From Orthonyx spaldingii (taxonomy: Eukaryota > Chordata > Aves > Passeriformes > Orthonychidae): a stretch of 64,000 bases of DNA. The notes under the pieces are model-generated. The model did not search any database, was not told the DNA's origin, and saw only the letters and a list, made by a program, of their open reading frames with translations. Of this stretch, positions 13,060 to 26,515 are shown in pieces; position 1 is the first letter of the stretch, and each line of letters begins with the position of its first letter. The stretch is taken from the NCBI GenBank assembly GCA_013397795.1, contig VZTJ01001769.1:1137171-1201170 (forward strand), read 5' to 3'. A program made the translations under genes and the position numbers.

Positions 13060-13400
13060 TAATAATTGAATATGAGTTGGTTTAAAAGTCGATGCATTTA
13101 AGATGGCTTTGATAATGTCAATAAGTGGGTATTCTCCTGCCTTGTTCTACTGCTGTCTAATTCACCACAATTGTGCTGTGCTTCATTAACTTCCATTTTA
13201 TTATAAGAAATTTATCATGAGCACACATTAAATGATGTGACTTTAGCTTCCTGCAATGGGCAAAGAAATGATTAAAATATGTGTCTGCAACCTTACGGCC
13301 AGTTGGAGGGACGCCATTAATGTTTGAAAAATAATGGTGTTGCGTGACAGTTGTTATGATGGCGGGGGGTGATGTGTCAGTCATTTACTCCCTGTGATAG
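13060..13400. promoter_or_regulatory. candidate conserved non-coding element / enhancer
   Basis: The texture resembles deeply conserved vertebrate enhancers: non-repetitive, with homeodomain-type ATTA cores (CTAATTCACC near 13157, GCCATTAATG at 13313-13322), MEIS/TGIF-type TGACAG (13345-13350) and its inverse TGTCAG (13375-13380), and several CpGs kept (CTTACGGCC, GACGCC, GCGTGAC, GGCGG) in a CpG-poor neighbourhood. A 75-codon minus frame spans it but gives no recognisable protein. Conservation is an inference and no alignment was possible. Confidence 0.33.
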
Positions 13401-16400
13401 AAATTTCATATGGGGAAGCAAAAAAAGCATCATATGACTGGCATTTGTAAGCTTGTCTTACACTAACTAACTGGCTTTGCTTCCCTTTTGAGGAAGAAAA
13501 AATTCAGCATTGATTTGGCCAAAGTGAATCTTATCAATTGTAAGAACGAAGCAGCCTGGATCCTGTAACCTTTAAGGTAAAATCATGAGTGAATTTACCT
13601 TAAAGGAGTGTGTGGATATAAGATCAGAAAAAAGTTCTTCTAAGATTACTTCCCTTTCCAGGTTAATTTGCATTTGAAAAAAAAAAAATTGTGCTTGGAC
13701 TTTACTATGTATGTCACTTAACATGCACCCTTTGCAGCTGATGCCACTCAAACTTTTATCATATTTCCAAGAGAACAAAGGATAGCTATTAATACTATGT
13801 GCATGTTGGATTGCCCACAGATAATTATGATAATAAAAATAATAATGTAAAAGTTCTTATTTGCAATTTCCACACACAATATCTACAATGTCTCATGAAT
13901 TTCACATTGGAATTCTACACATGGAAGAACAGAAAATTGGTTGAGCAAGGATTTACTCAAAACATATGAAAGAATAAGTCTGTACACTACATTCACTGAA
14001 CAAATAACAATTTCCACCCACATGTTAGTATTAGCCTAGGAGTTCCTATTTCTCTGTACTACAATCAAGAGGAGAATGCATCTTTGACAGAAATATTAAT
14101 TCATAAGTTAAATGTGTGAATGTTGAACAAAATAATAAGAAAAAAAACCCCCAAACAATATTTGACAGAAGTGTAGAGCAAAATAAAACATGAATGATTT
14201 GAACAGTAAAAAATAAGCCAGTCATATTATTTTATGAAAGTGTCCACCTTCAGATGAAGATTAATGGAACTGATTAGGGGTAGTTAATCAAAAAACTCCA
14301 CAAACAATCCCTCCCAATAATTTCCCAGAAAGATTTTGCAGTCTTCTTCCGTAGCAATCATGCATATACTAAACCAAAGATTATATATCATATCTTATTT
14401 AAGAGCATTACAAAATGAATTAATATTAGATATTTATTGGCTTTGGAATGGATTTAGATTTCATTAGAAATTGAGCTTTTTGTGGGTTAATGGAGCAGGA
14501 AAAGCAGCAATCACAGTAGTAGGCCCTCATTCTCATAAACTGTTATGTAGTTTGGAAAATAAATAACGTGCATTGTTTCTAAACACATAAGGAAATAGAT
14601 TTACTACATTGACTGAATATTCTACTACATATTAAAAGCAACCACACGAAAGGAAATAATTAAGAGTAAAAACCTCTAAAGGTCACACAGTTAGTAAAGA
14701 AGAGAGTGGATACATTGCAGAAATTAAAATTTTAAAAGGGAGAAAATAAAATCAATCTCATTGTCCCCAAGCTTCTTAACAAGGTGTTGTTTTCATCTTA
14801 TTGAATAACACAGTTGCAAAATTATAGCCTTCCATGTTGACACCAATCCTTTCAGTTCTAGTCTCCTTGACAGAAATGATTCCGTTTTCAAGTCAACTCA
14901 AAACACAGCTGCTGTCATCTTCCTAGCCTGAGCCGCTCTGACGTAAATAATCACACCATTTTTGCACACCTTTCTGGCTTACCATTTTCCGCTGTATCAG
15001 ACTCAGAGTTCTGGTTCTGTAACTATCACTCCCTCTTCTACTCACCACCTTCACAACTTATCAACCTACTCTAATTTCCATACTACTCATCCTATCGACC
15101 AGCTTTGAACATGTGTTATTGATTGCTCCTTACAAACAGCTTGGTATCAAAGCTTTTTTATTAGGAGGACCAAACTGAGAGGTGACAGAGAAGGAGTGCC
15201 CAAAATCCTCTGCAGTATGAGCTGAAAAAATCCTGTATCATCCCCAGCATCAATTCTAGCTGCTCAGTTTCCCTAGAGCAGCTGCTAAACTTACTAACTG
15301 TAGCAAGCACTGATGTGTGTCAGCTCTCTTCAAAAACCTGTCAATATCTTGGCCAAATACTTTTGACTAAATAGATAATTCAATTTCAGTGCAGTAAGGT
15401 GTTTCAGCAAGGAGCAGCAGCTAAAACTTTTAAAAATGAAAGAGACAATGCATATAAATCCATCTTCATCCCTCCTAGTTTTGTTCATATGAGTCAGAAG
15501 GCTCATAAGAGATGTTTTATGTCCATCTGAGAGACAGGAAAGAGAATTCCCTCACTTCCATTAAAGCTGGGGTGGAGCTTATGAGAACCTACAGCTGCAG
15601 TCACAGAGGAGATCACTGGCTTCTTCATAAGGTTCTGTGATCATTGAAAATGAAGTAGCTCTAATTTATACAATTCCCTTCTGTCCTGCCAACATTGATA
15701 TCCTTCTACAGACATATCTATCTCACTACCATTAGTGAACAGACTGGAGAAATGCTGGAGAAAATGAGTAGGGAGCAGCACAGAGGACATCAAACTCTCA
15801 GAGAACAAAATACAAGTCTATAAAAGAGAGATGCTCTTATTCTCCTATGTGCAGTCACTACTCAAAAAACTGTGTTAATTGGTGTATAACTACATACAGG
15901 TTCTGGGAGAGTCCCACAATGCACAAACAATTGCTTAAATATGTGAAATTAATGGGCTTAAATTAAAAAAATCTCCAGCTCTGCAGCTCTGTACTTTTTT
16001 GGGACAGAGGGAAAGACTATGAAGGGGAATGTGGAACTGACAGAAAGCAATTTCTTTCCTAGTACAGGTAAACATTAATCTCCTTAGTAAATGAACACTA
16101 AGAGAAATATCTGAAAATGTAATTTTTATCATTTGATAAGTCTAGGAGTTTCGAGAAGGAGTCTGACAGAAATATCTCAGATTAGTTAACCAAAGCTTCT
16201 CACACAGCAATCATGTCCTCTTTTGAAAATTTGCTTTTTAGCTGCTCATTTTTGATCAAATGCTTGCATCAGAAAAGGGGTTCAGCTGAGGAGCAGCACA
16301 GAGGAAATCCTGTGTATTGCTTGTAACACAGCTACAAGAAGCTATAGTAGGCTATTTTAAGCTCTTTAACTGTCAACTGATTCTACTTACTCAGCTTTAA

Positions 16401-18090
16401 ATCTTACTCCTTATGGTTCAATTTATGCTGATGATGACTTTTGCAATCAAAGACATTGAAAGACAACAGGTGTTAGGGATGCAAGGATGCATACCGTATT
16501 CAAGCTACTGAAAATAGCTATATGAAAACAAGAGCTTTGCTACCTCTTTGTTTCAAGACTGCAAATGAGACATATTAATAAAAATGTTTTCACCCAAGAC
16601 TCTAAAAGCATTTAAAGAATTGTTACTATAACTTATTATAAAATGCTAATAAATATCATTGACTTACCTAACTAATACAAACATCCTTTTCTTTTGAATG
16701 TTCATAGGTCTTGTTTTGCTTATTTTCAGAACTGCCCTGACATGAAATAATGTGTCACTACCCTTATGATATGGACAACAAACCAGAACACAAGAAGCTT
16801 TGGAAGAGCAAAGTTAAAACTTGTTTAGGATCTTGAGTTGACCCTGATTACAAAAATTTTGAAATCTCTTATATAAAACATACTGACAGACATTTGAGGA
16901 GGGGAAAGAATTTGATCAGGACAGTTGTTCAGCTAGGTGTGAAAGGCTGTTTATCATGTTTAAAACCAGAATATAGAGATGTTAAGCAATGCACTGTGTG
17001 GGAAGCTTGGATGCTGACACAAAAGAACTAAAAAAAAAAACCCAAACATTTCCTCAGCAGAGAGTGGTTAAATTTCTCCCAGTAAGGGAACTGCAAATTC
17101 AAGAAGATTGCAAATATGCAAACCAAGGAATTTCATTGCTCTAATAGTTCCATTTTAAGGGTAGCTTTTTCTCCTGTTAGGTTATCTTTTTCCTATGGTA
17201 AACTAGTGCAGGCTGTCAATTAGTTCATACATAACATCATCTCAGAACTTCTGGTATTCAGTTAAGCTAATTACATGATTGCAGGCAGCCCAAACCTCAA
17301 GTGGTTGTTTCCTTCTACAATCCTGGCAAAGGCTTTGGGAGTTCCTGGCTATGTTAAATAAAAATTTAACACACTTCTTACCAGAGATCAAGAGGAGTTA
17401 TAAACACTGCAGTAGGTTTGATATTGTAGCAGATTATTACTGCAGATTTTGTTTGCTTTTATTTCAGTTCATCATAGCCTAATAATACTGTGAAACCCTG
17501 AAATCAGAGTGCAAGTCTCCAATAAACCAGCTGTTTCAAGAACCAAAAGAATAAATATTAAAATACTTTATTTAATACAAATGACTGGGAGGTAGTGTTA
17601 ATGACCGAACTTAATTCCATAACTGATACACAATATGGAGTAAAGACCTTACTGCATACTAAAAATGCTTTATTTTAAACTGCTTACAACTTGCTCATGA
17701 ATACTACTGAGCAGATGTACCTATTTTTATACTGAGAATGAAAGAAAATATTTTCACACTTAAGAGTATGTTAAAGATGACTTTGACTCCTTTAAACAGC
17801 AAGTAAGTTTAGCTTTCGTTATTGGATATGAAAATATTTTTTACCAAAGGCCATTAAAAATGGCACTGCATAAACACAGCATCTAAATATCATGGCATCA
17901 CATATGATACCATGTGTGTGGTATAAACACAAGTTTACACCAAATTTGTAGTAATTTCTGCTACTGATTCTGTCACTTCTCACTGTCTTGTACGTATCAC
18001 ACCTAACTTCTCAGCTTCAGGTGAAGTACGCTTGCTTTCTCACTGTTCCTCTTTTAACTACTAATATTTCTCTTTTCTTCGCCTTAAGAA
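13401..18090. other. non-coding spacer
   Basis: Holds the G-free run at 15020-15096. A 16-mer GGAGCAGCACAGAGGA is repeated at 15772-15787 and 16290-16305. No gene was recognised. Confidence 0.65.
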
Positions 18091-18112
18091 TCAGCTCAAG
18101 TGTTTGAGCTGA
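18091..18112. repeat. perfect inverted repeat, 9-bp arms
   Basis: TCAGCTCAA-GTGT-TTGAGCTGA. It is a small perfect stem-loop of unknown role, and one of this size could occur by chance in 64 kb. Confidence 0.6.
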
Positions 18113-18599
18113 ACACAAGGACTTGTTAAACACTGGTGAAACTTAATAATTGATTTCTTTAAATGTATTTTTGTATTATGAAAAAAAAATAAATGGAGAA
18201 GATTTCTATTCCAGCATGCATAATGATTATGTGAAAGAGACAACTGGTTGATGACTAAATTATCAACTATACAAGACTCATTTCAGTTGCAATTTGCAGC
18301 TCATCACTAAGTTTCCTTTAAATGTTTGTTTGAGTCTAAACTCATTTGAATATCAAAATAAACAAGTTATTGTAATATTCGGACAGATCATCTTTTTTGA
18401 GAAGTGAATGAAAAAAGAAATTTTAGCTGTCTGAAAAATTTTACATACTCTGAAGGACATATTGGCACCATAGCATGAGTTTTTAAAGTGTCACAGTTTA
18501 TATGTCTAATTTTAGGTATACTTAAATTAATAAGTCTTCTGAGACTGAAGACCAGTTCATCAGCAATACTAATTTTCTGGAGTTATAATTTTTAACTGT

Positions 18600-18650
18600 A
18601 GAAAAAAATCACTATTGTCTTACCTGTTGAAAAGAAATGATGAAGTGCAG
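18600..18650 (-). promoter_or_regulatory. candidate recursive splice site (acceptor fused to donor)
   Basis: On the minus strand a pyrimidine-rich tract CACTTCATCATTTCTTTTCA runs straight into ACAG|GTAAGACAATAG, with AG at 18625-18624 and GT at 18623-18622. An acceptor joined to a donor with no exon between is the known signature of recursive splicing sites in very long vertebrate introns. The sequence fits; transcription of the minus strand here is not shown. Confidence 0.27.
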
Positions 18651-18829
18651 CCTTAACTGACTCAAAATGAACAAAAATGTCTTAAACAAGGAGAATTAAT
18701 TAGAACCTAAAAGTCATGAAGAAATGTCACAGTGATTATACCTTACTAGTTCCTTCACAGCATTTTCCTAATATATTGGAAAAACTTCCACTGAGGTTCT
18801 CACCAAGTTGCTAAGCACAATTCCAATCT

Positions 18830-19330
18830 GTAAACATTCTGCACACAGTAATTTGCATTAGTTCCACGTAATGTACAGCAACATTAATTAATAGAGTGGA
18901 TAGTGTCTGTACATCTGTTAGCTATTAGTCTTTACTCTAATTCATTAGATCTTTATCATTTACCTGAGCAGCCCATCAAGATCAGGGAAAGGAGACCTTG
19001 GCTCGTGTCATCTGTGGAAAATAACAGTCTGGAATATTAAATTCTCTTGTGTATGCCCAGCTACTTTATAGGAACAATGATCTCACAAATTTTGGTGAAG
19101 GACTTTGAAATTGCTCTTTTGTGTGAATGAAACATTCAAAAATTATCTAGGTCTAATCTGTGCAACTGCTGTGAAACTATGGCAAATACCATTTGAGCCA
19201 ATTCACGATGCGCTTAGGATCTTTCTGATCTGACTAACTGAACTGCATTCCTGCAATTCCTCCAAGTTGCCTTCTACTTTTGGTCCGATTCAGAGCTGAT
19301 AAAAATTGTTGTTAGAACAACACATTTACA
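18830..19330. promoter_or_regulatory. possible conserved non-coding block
   Basis: Non-repetitive segment with AATTTGCATTAG (octamer-like), ACATTAATTAATAG homeodomain words, and a CpG-bearing core (TTCACGATGCGCTTAGG, 19201-19217; GGTCCGATTCAG, 19281-19292). The resemblance to conserved enhancers is weaker than for 13060-13400. Confidence 0.22.
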
Positions 19331-20504
19331 CAATCCAGCTGATTGTTGTGCTTATTTTTCACTGATGACTCTAAGTCACAGATTTAAGTTTAAATGATCC
19401 AGTTCTTCTGGTTCAGCACTATCTTTTCTTGTGTATCCATCTCAGAGGTAATGACATTTAGACAGAATATAAAGATTGAAGACATGCTGAAAAATATTAT
19501 TTCACAAGCAGGGCAACGAACAATTCAACAAATTGCACTATATATTGCATATATTAATTTCAAATCACCTGTTCACCCTCCAGATTTGATGAGTAAGTCC
19601 TTTGGCAAATAATCTCACTGTTCATCTCGAAAGTGAGGATGTCACAGACATTTAAATATTTATGCCAGTATTACTTTGGGATGAGTTCCAGTTATCCTCG
19701 TGTAAAGGCTCTGATCCTCGTTGGAATCTCACTGACCTGAAAAGCTTTCCTAAAATGTGCAAATTTTCTTAGACTGGGGAAATTTCAGGATTGTCCCTAT
19801 AGGTCTTATTAGAACAGGTAGCGATTGTGAGAAGAGGCTTTCAAAGAAAATGTATTTGATTAATGGACCAGAAAATGAATGATTAGTCATTCTTACTAAT
19901 TTAGCAGAGCTAAATCTATGTTTGCAGTGATATATCCAGTAAGGAGCCATATATCTTTGTTATATCTCTTAGCTACAAACATGAAAACAGATACAAGTGG
20001 CACAATAACAGTTTCAGTGTATTACACCACTATGCTGAAACTATGAAGAAATGGTTTATACACTTAAAACTAACAAGAAGACCTTTAAAAAAAATTAAAT
20101 TACCTAAATTTTTGACCTCACATAATGGTTTAAAAAGGAATAATTTTCACACAGGCTAATAATATCACAGATACCTACACAAAGAAGCCTAACTCTTCCC
20201 AGGAAAGTGATGCTATCAATGACTTGTCTACATGGACAGGCTTTACTCAGCCATAAAGTGCTACACAGCTGACAGTACAGAGTAGCTGCTTGCAAATGAA
20301 TAGTTCATTTTAATTCATGATGACTAATTTCTTGCAGGCATATAGAAACTTTCTCAGGACTGTATGTTTACTGTAAATTGGGCTATAGCTCAAGTTCTGT
20401 TGTATCACTGGTCGCTTTGGGAAGAATTCTGCAGTCTAACATGGAAGTGTTATGAAAATAAGCTGGGTTTCATTGCAATTCCACAAGATGATTAGATAAA
20501 AGAT
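19331..20504. other. non-coding spacer
   Basis: Only short frames (72 codons or fewer) on both strands. No gene, RNA or repeat was recognised. Confidence 0.65.
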
Positions 20505-20553
20505 CCAACCAACAAACAAACAAAACACCAAACCCCCCCAAACCCAAACCACC
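20505..20553. repeat. A/C low-complexity tract
   Basis: CCAACCAACAAACAAACAAA passes into ACACCAAACCCCCCCAAACC and CAAACCACC. The tract has no T or G. It is an imperfect (CAAA)n repeat with a C7 run. Confidence 0.85.
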
Positions 20554-23500
20554 TGATTAATTATTTTCCAAATCAACTTTTTATGTTTGTAAAATCCATT
20601 AACAATACAGTAGTCTATCCGATTAAGCTGGCAATCATGGATGTCCTGTTAGGGGGACATTGCAGTAACCCTTGATTTTTCACTAAAGCCTCACATCTGT
20701 AAGCCAGTGGACTTCTCTGCAGCTTTTGGCACAGATGTTACATGAACACATAATCCTATGTTTGAAGATGTCTCAGCAGACAGAAAAAAAAGTGGGAGAA
20801 AAAAAGGGAAATAACGAAGAAGAGGGCATGCAAGGCTGACTAAAGAGACTTTATGTTGAAGGATAGTGATAGAGAAGATAGGTTGTCTTTCTGAAAAGGA
20901 AAAAAGGTGGCCAGGACAGAAGTAACGAACAGAACTTTAGAAGCTCATATGGCAGCTCATGCTTCAGTGATTTTCTCCATAGCAATGCATTCTGAACATT
21001 TGAAATGCTGAAAGGCTAGCTGGCAGTAAAGATGAGACACAGTCCACTTCAGAGGGATCTCAGCTGATTTTATACATTGGATACCGTACTGTTGAAAAGC
21101 CTTTTCAGCTACTGAATTATTGTTAGCCCTGGCATCTGCAGTAGCTTTCAAAGGCAAGTGCAGGTTGATGCTTATGCCCTGTGGCAAAATCTGACTTATT
21201 CCATCATAATTTAGAGGTCTGATCTTTGTTCTTGGACTTCCTGTGATTCATTTTCATACTTTAGTTTTAATATGGTATTGCAACTGTGATTCCAGTTATA
21301 ATCAGACTTAGCTATGTCTTTATTATGACTAGAAAATGTCTCTGTTGTGATTTCTTATCTTCAGGACTTCTGGACTCCTGACTCTCCTGAGGACAAATAA
21401 ATGTAGTATTTCTTCATAGGTCCACATGAAAAGATATCAAAGCATAGTACAGGAGTAAAACAAAGTCCTAAGTACACTGACTTCAGGCATTTGCAAGTGC
21501 AAATATGCCAAGCCTTGCTGCCAACTCTAAAATAGGTGGGTGACATTCAATCAGCTTCTCCCAAATTAAATCCAGACCACTCAGATTAAGCTAATAAACA
21601 CATCAGACCACAGCAACAAAAGTCATGCTAAGGCTGAGAAGTGGTATGGCAGAAAGAACCAAGATTTGACAAACAGGCACTTAAGCTTAGAATCCTTAGA
21701 AAAGCGTATGTGGGGACTATGGTTGCAATAATGTAAATGATGCTATTTGTTATTCTTTATGTGTTTTACTGGAGCTTCCCTTCTGGTTCAGAATCTGCAT
21801 TGTGTAAAGCCCTACAGACACAAGTAAAAATATCATTCCTGTGTCAAAGACCAAATAGTTTGGGTGGTGGACGGAAAGCAAGAGCCTAAATGTTCACCAT
21901 GGGTGCATGTCATTTAAATGTAAAAGTAGAGACACAAGAATTGACGTTGATTCCTATCGCATTGTTACTTTAGACTGACTTTGTGTTAATTTTAATGTAG
22001 ATCACAGCCAGTCTTTTCAAATTCTCACCATTACACAATTTACTCGGTCTTTGATTCTGAATTTAATTCTGTATCATGTTTTGCTGATACAGTCTGGTCA
22101 CAACCAAAATGCTAAATTGTAAAACAAAGATGATCCTGAATTTTAAGGGTATCTTTAAAACTTTTCCCAGTGTCGATTGCATCATTTGGGTTTTGTTCCA
22201 TTTGCTATTATTTTTGATTGTTTTGCATTATAGAGAGTCAGCTGCAGAAACAAAACCCTTTGATGCTGATAGGTGTTAAGCTCCTACTGATGTCAGCAGG
22301 GGATACATGGGATCAGCACTCCTCAGGTTTCACCCTACAGTCTTCATTGGGCTGACAAGTATAGCCAAAGCCTGTGGGAGGAGGAAACCTTTGCAAATCT
22401 CTGCAGTCTCAAATATTACAGCCATAACAGTCTTTAGTACTTAACAGAGCTCACTTCTCCGAAGAAGATCAAAATTAAAATTATGGTTTTGTTATAAGCT
22501 GCATGGAGCTCAAATAAATTCCTTGGTAGTATGAAAACAAGCTGCTGTTACCATCCTACAATGTTAACAGAAATTATCTCTATATCATCAGTCATCAGAG
22601 AATTTTTCTGTTAATCTAACGTATAAGATGTGTAAACATTACCTTCTATGGTTGTTCCCTAAAACATCTAGGACTTTTGTTTTATCTTGCAGATCTCTTG
22701 GAGCCAAAATGAAATTTAATTAAACATAAAAGCCAAACATAATCTTGTGCTTCATTTATTTATTAAAATAAGAGTGTCATTTTGAGGAATAAATGCAATA
22801 ACTGACAATAATATAAAGTATTCTGTCTTGTTGTAATATTATCATTTATTATATTTTTTTATTTTCTTGTTCTTAGTGAAAGAAAAAGCTATAATGACTA
22901 ATAAAACTACCACTTCAATCCCAACACTGTAAGTAATACTTTCTGGAGCTGATTTTTGATGGGGATGGCTGTGACTAAATGTTTGGAACACAGTATAATG
23001 TTCTGGGATGCTATATAATGATGCATAAGGTTCTTGAGTCTTGACTAGACATCATATTGTAAGCTCTGCTAAAAATATATTTTGCTTCTTTCATGGGCAT
23101 AGGCTTCAAATATGTTCCATTCTTGATGATTTTCTGGTAACATAAACAGTCCTCAGATGAACATTTAAACTTTCCTTTAAGGCATACTTAGTGCTATATC
23201 CCCTGCTAAAACAGTTTCTTTTCTAACAACAGGTTTTATAGAGATCATATTGGCTTGTTAAAGGTGAAATCTTCCCCTTTTAGCATTAAATAAAAAGCTT
23301 TATATAGAAATATTTTAATAGAATAAGCATAGAGAAGGGGCTATTCACTTGTTCAGATTTCAGTAACTTGTTCTCTGCTAAGTTTTCCAAAGTTTATCTC
23401 CTCTACTTTTGGAAGTTCTAGGTGATTGCTCCTTCAAGAGAATTTTCTGAAAACTCAAGTATCACAACAGCAGGTAGTATTTCCCTAATTTATTTTTTAA

Positions 23501-25577
23501 AATTTCATCCTTTCACTCATCATTTTAGCCCCGTGGTATCAATCTCTCCTTGATGTGAATGAAATTCAAATATTTGCAAGCTGAAATCCTGCCTTTTCAA
23601 AAGTATTCATATCATCCTTCTTCATGTATCAGTGTTCCTACAGCTTCCAAGATCTTTTATTGCTTGCTTTAGGTAGATGACATTCAAAGAAGTTTGTGTT
23701 TTATTGTGGTAATCTGAAGTCAAGAAATATTCAAAAAATAGGGACACCAGATGTATGCATGAGGGAGTATGGCTTTCTTAGCTCTTTAAAGGCTTTGTCT
23801 ACACAAGTTGAATCATCTATTTTTGTACTCTAAAGTACATTGAAAATTTATTTATTTATTGTCCACCATCACCCCAGCTTCTTTTGTCCTTGCTGGGTTT
23901 TAGATTATCCCCCATGGTCGCTAATTGCAGAAAGGCAGCTGGATAGAAATGAAAACACATAAAACTGCTACAACTCTCCTTCTGTTATTGAGTCTGAAGT
24001 GTGATACCAGAGCTGAAAAAATTAATAATACCACTCTGGGACTGTGTGTGAGTGGAGTACCAGGAGATGCAATACTTCAGTGCATTTCCATAGCTGTTTC
24101 CATTGGCCAACATCTGAATAAGCCCTAACTACAACTATTGCTGCCTCTCCCAAGATGTGTGCAGGCATATAACAGCAGATATGCCAACTGTTTTTTCTCT
24201 GAAATGTCACCTTTTTACTACTGCCATGGTACAGTGATTGCTGGCAGCACAGCAAAACAAAATTTGCACTTTGTACTGGTTGGGGTAGCTTGGCCTGACA
24301 CGCACTGCAAACTGTAATTGAAAATAAGTATCTCACATCCTGAATTTCACTTTATCTGCTACCCTGCACTGAAAAAGTGATATTTCTCTTCAATCTTACA
24401 TGGCTGCTTGCAAGAGACTATTTTTATGAGCTAAGGCTCACCAATGCAAAAAAAGATTATTGGCTTGGATATATTGCACTTGTGTCAGAATTAGTCATCA
24501 AGAAACCATGCAGGCAGAAACGGAGATAGAGAACCATGTATCCAGAGAACCAGCTCTGTGTCTGAGTATCTGTGTTTGACAAGGCTACATAGAATATTGT
24601 AATTAGCTACAAACAGAAATCAAACTGGACAATCCACTTGTGTTTCTTGCCCTAAAGAATCTCACTGAGGTATGGCCTTACTTCCAGTAAAAAAAAAAAG
24701 TTAATTTTAGGTTGAGGTGTCTTTAAAAAGAGAAACATAAAATAATTAGTGGTACACACTGAAAGGGTATAGCTTCACCAATATGAGAAAATGCCAAGAA
24801 AAAATGAGAAGTACAGATCAAACATAGGAAGGGAAATTATAGCAGATAAAGGAAACTATAAAGATATTTTCAAAGTAGCTCATAGATACTGAACTTAGGA
24901 AAAGTGCAGTTACAGAATAATAGAATAAACCTATTTTAAACCCAGCAGTTAGAGTTAGCTAACCAAAACTTTCATTTACCAACATTGTAATAACTCCATT
25001 AACGGAGCAGTGACAAAGGCAGACTAGTTTCTGGTTTGGACTTAAAACCTCAGTTTTGGTCATCCAGAGACAAGTTATATATTTATAATGAATTTGCTGA
25101 ACAGATTCTGGTGAAACATTTTGGTGCAGCATAACTTGACAGTGAAAGGGCCATCCTCATTCTTCAAACATACTCAGTGGCAAGGGTACCCTTCCCTTGG
25201 ACACTGAACACCATTTTCAGTTCTTGATGAACTGTCACTGAACTCATTGTGAACTCTGATCACCTGTTCACGAGAGTTACCTTTGCTCAGGAGAAGCTCT
25301 GAATATAGTATTTAATTTGTGAAGAGATTGCAGAATAATACAAGAGAAATACACTCTTCAGAGTAATCTTTAAGCTCAGATCATCTTACTTTTCCTTTTA
25401 ATGTGATGATCCAGAATAATGGAGAGAACTAAGTCCAAGTTTCTGTTCTATAATGAACAGAAGCTGTTAGAAAACAAGTAATAGTATCAATTCCTTGTGC
25501 CTCCTGCCTAGCAAGTATGCATAGGAAAAGTCTGTATCTGCCATTACTTGGGATTTGTACATACTATTGTACATTGA
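20554..25577. other. non-coding spacer
   Basis: AT-rich unique sequence. An exon-like segment with strong splice signals sits at 22877-22928. Frames reach 104 codons (24022-24336, minus) without recognisable products. Confidence 0.62.
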
Positions 25578-25608
25578 AATTAGATACTGATTAAACCAGT
25601 ATCTAATT
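25578..25608. repeat. perfect inverted repeat, 12-bp arms
   Basis: AATTAGATACTG (25578-25589), loop ATTAAAC, CAGTATCTAATT (25597-25608). All 12 pairs match. No protein-coding or transposon context was recognised. Confidence 0.9.
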
Positions 25609-26088
25609 AATTCTCAAATACTTTTTCTTCAATTTTTTGCATTTATCTATTGAGTCAAATTTTTTTGTTGTTCTTTTTTAGTAATTACTACAGCTGAGTC
25701 AGATCATTTATTTGGTAATTAGCACAAAAATTCATAATAAAAGTAACTAATCTCATCAAGATTTTAGCATATTCATGATCCCAATCCAGGGAGCATGGGC
25801 TATATTCAACTGAACAGACTCTAAATCTTCAACTTGAGCTCGTATACAAATGTTTGGAAAACACTCTTAAAAAACTCATTTTCGTTAGCCATTGTGTTTA
25901 TGACTGCTTATATAGTAGAATCTTACTAGGATTCCTTATCTTTTCAAACAACTTCATTCCAAATCATAGAATTTGGTTTTTTCCCTGTGGGAGCAAAGGA
26001 CTATTTCCCTCTGCATGGGAAGTCCCTAATCTAGTATAGGAAGTGCCTGCAAATGCACCTTTTGTGAACACAGCTAAGTAAAATAGCT

Positions 26089-26132
26089 TCACTCCTGTGT
26101 ATAGCACAGATTCTTTTGCCTGTGTTCACTAA
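26089..26132 (+). repeat. local direct repeat, copy 1
   Basis: TCACTCCTGTGTATAGCACA then GATTCTTTTGCCTGTGTTCA and CTAA. It is matched by copy 2 at 26516-26558 with about 40 of 44 positions identical and one 1-base gap. Confidence 0.8.
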
Positions 26133-26515
26133 TACCAATTTCTTCCTGCATTGAGCTAAAGAACTCAGAGACTTTATGTTGAAGAATCTGTATAGAAATG
26201 TAACAGGAAGAAAAGAACATACACACGAGGAACAAATCCTCATATTCCCATCGGTACATGAAACAATCCAAGAGAACTGTTAGTTGTAATCCCACCATTG
26301 CTTTGATCTGTCTCCCTGCATGATCCCAAGAGCCAGCACTGAGAATGTGGCTGAAATGAATTGCTGGTGTCTGGGACAGAGGGCAGGTGGTAGTAAAGGA
26401 CTTCTCTTCTTGGATACAGCCCATATTTAAGCTAGACATTAACTACTGGGTAACCACCAGACTCTTTATAAAATGGACACAACTAGCCCATAAAATCCTT
26501 TTGGAGCTGATCTGA

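Noticed and set aside
15772..16305. 16-mer GGAGCAGCACAGAGGA repeated 500 bp apart
   Set aside because: Flanks do not align and a repeat of this size is borderline for chance.
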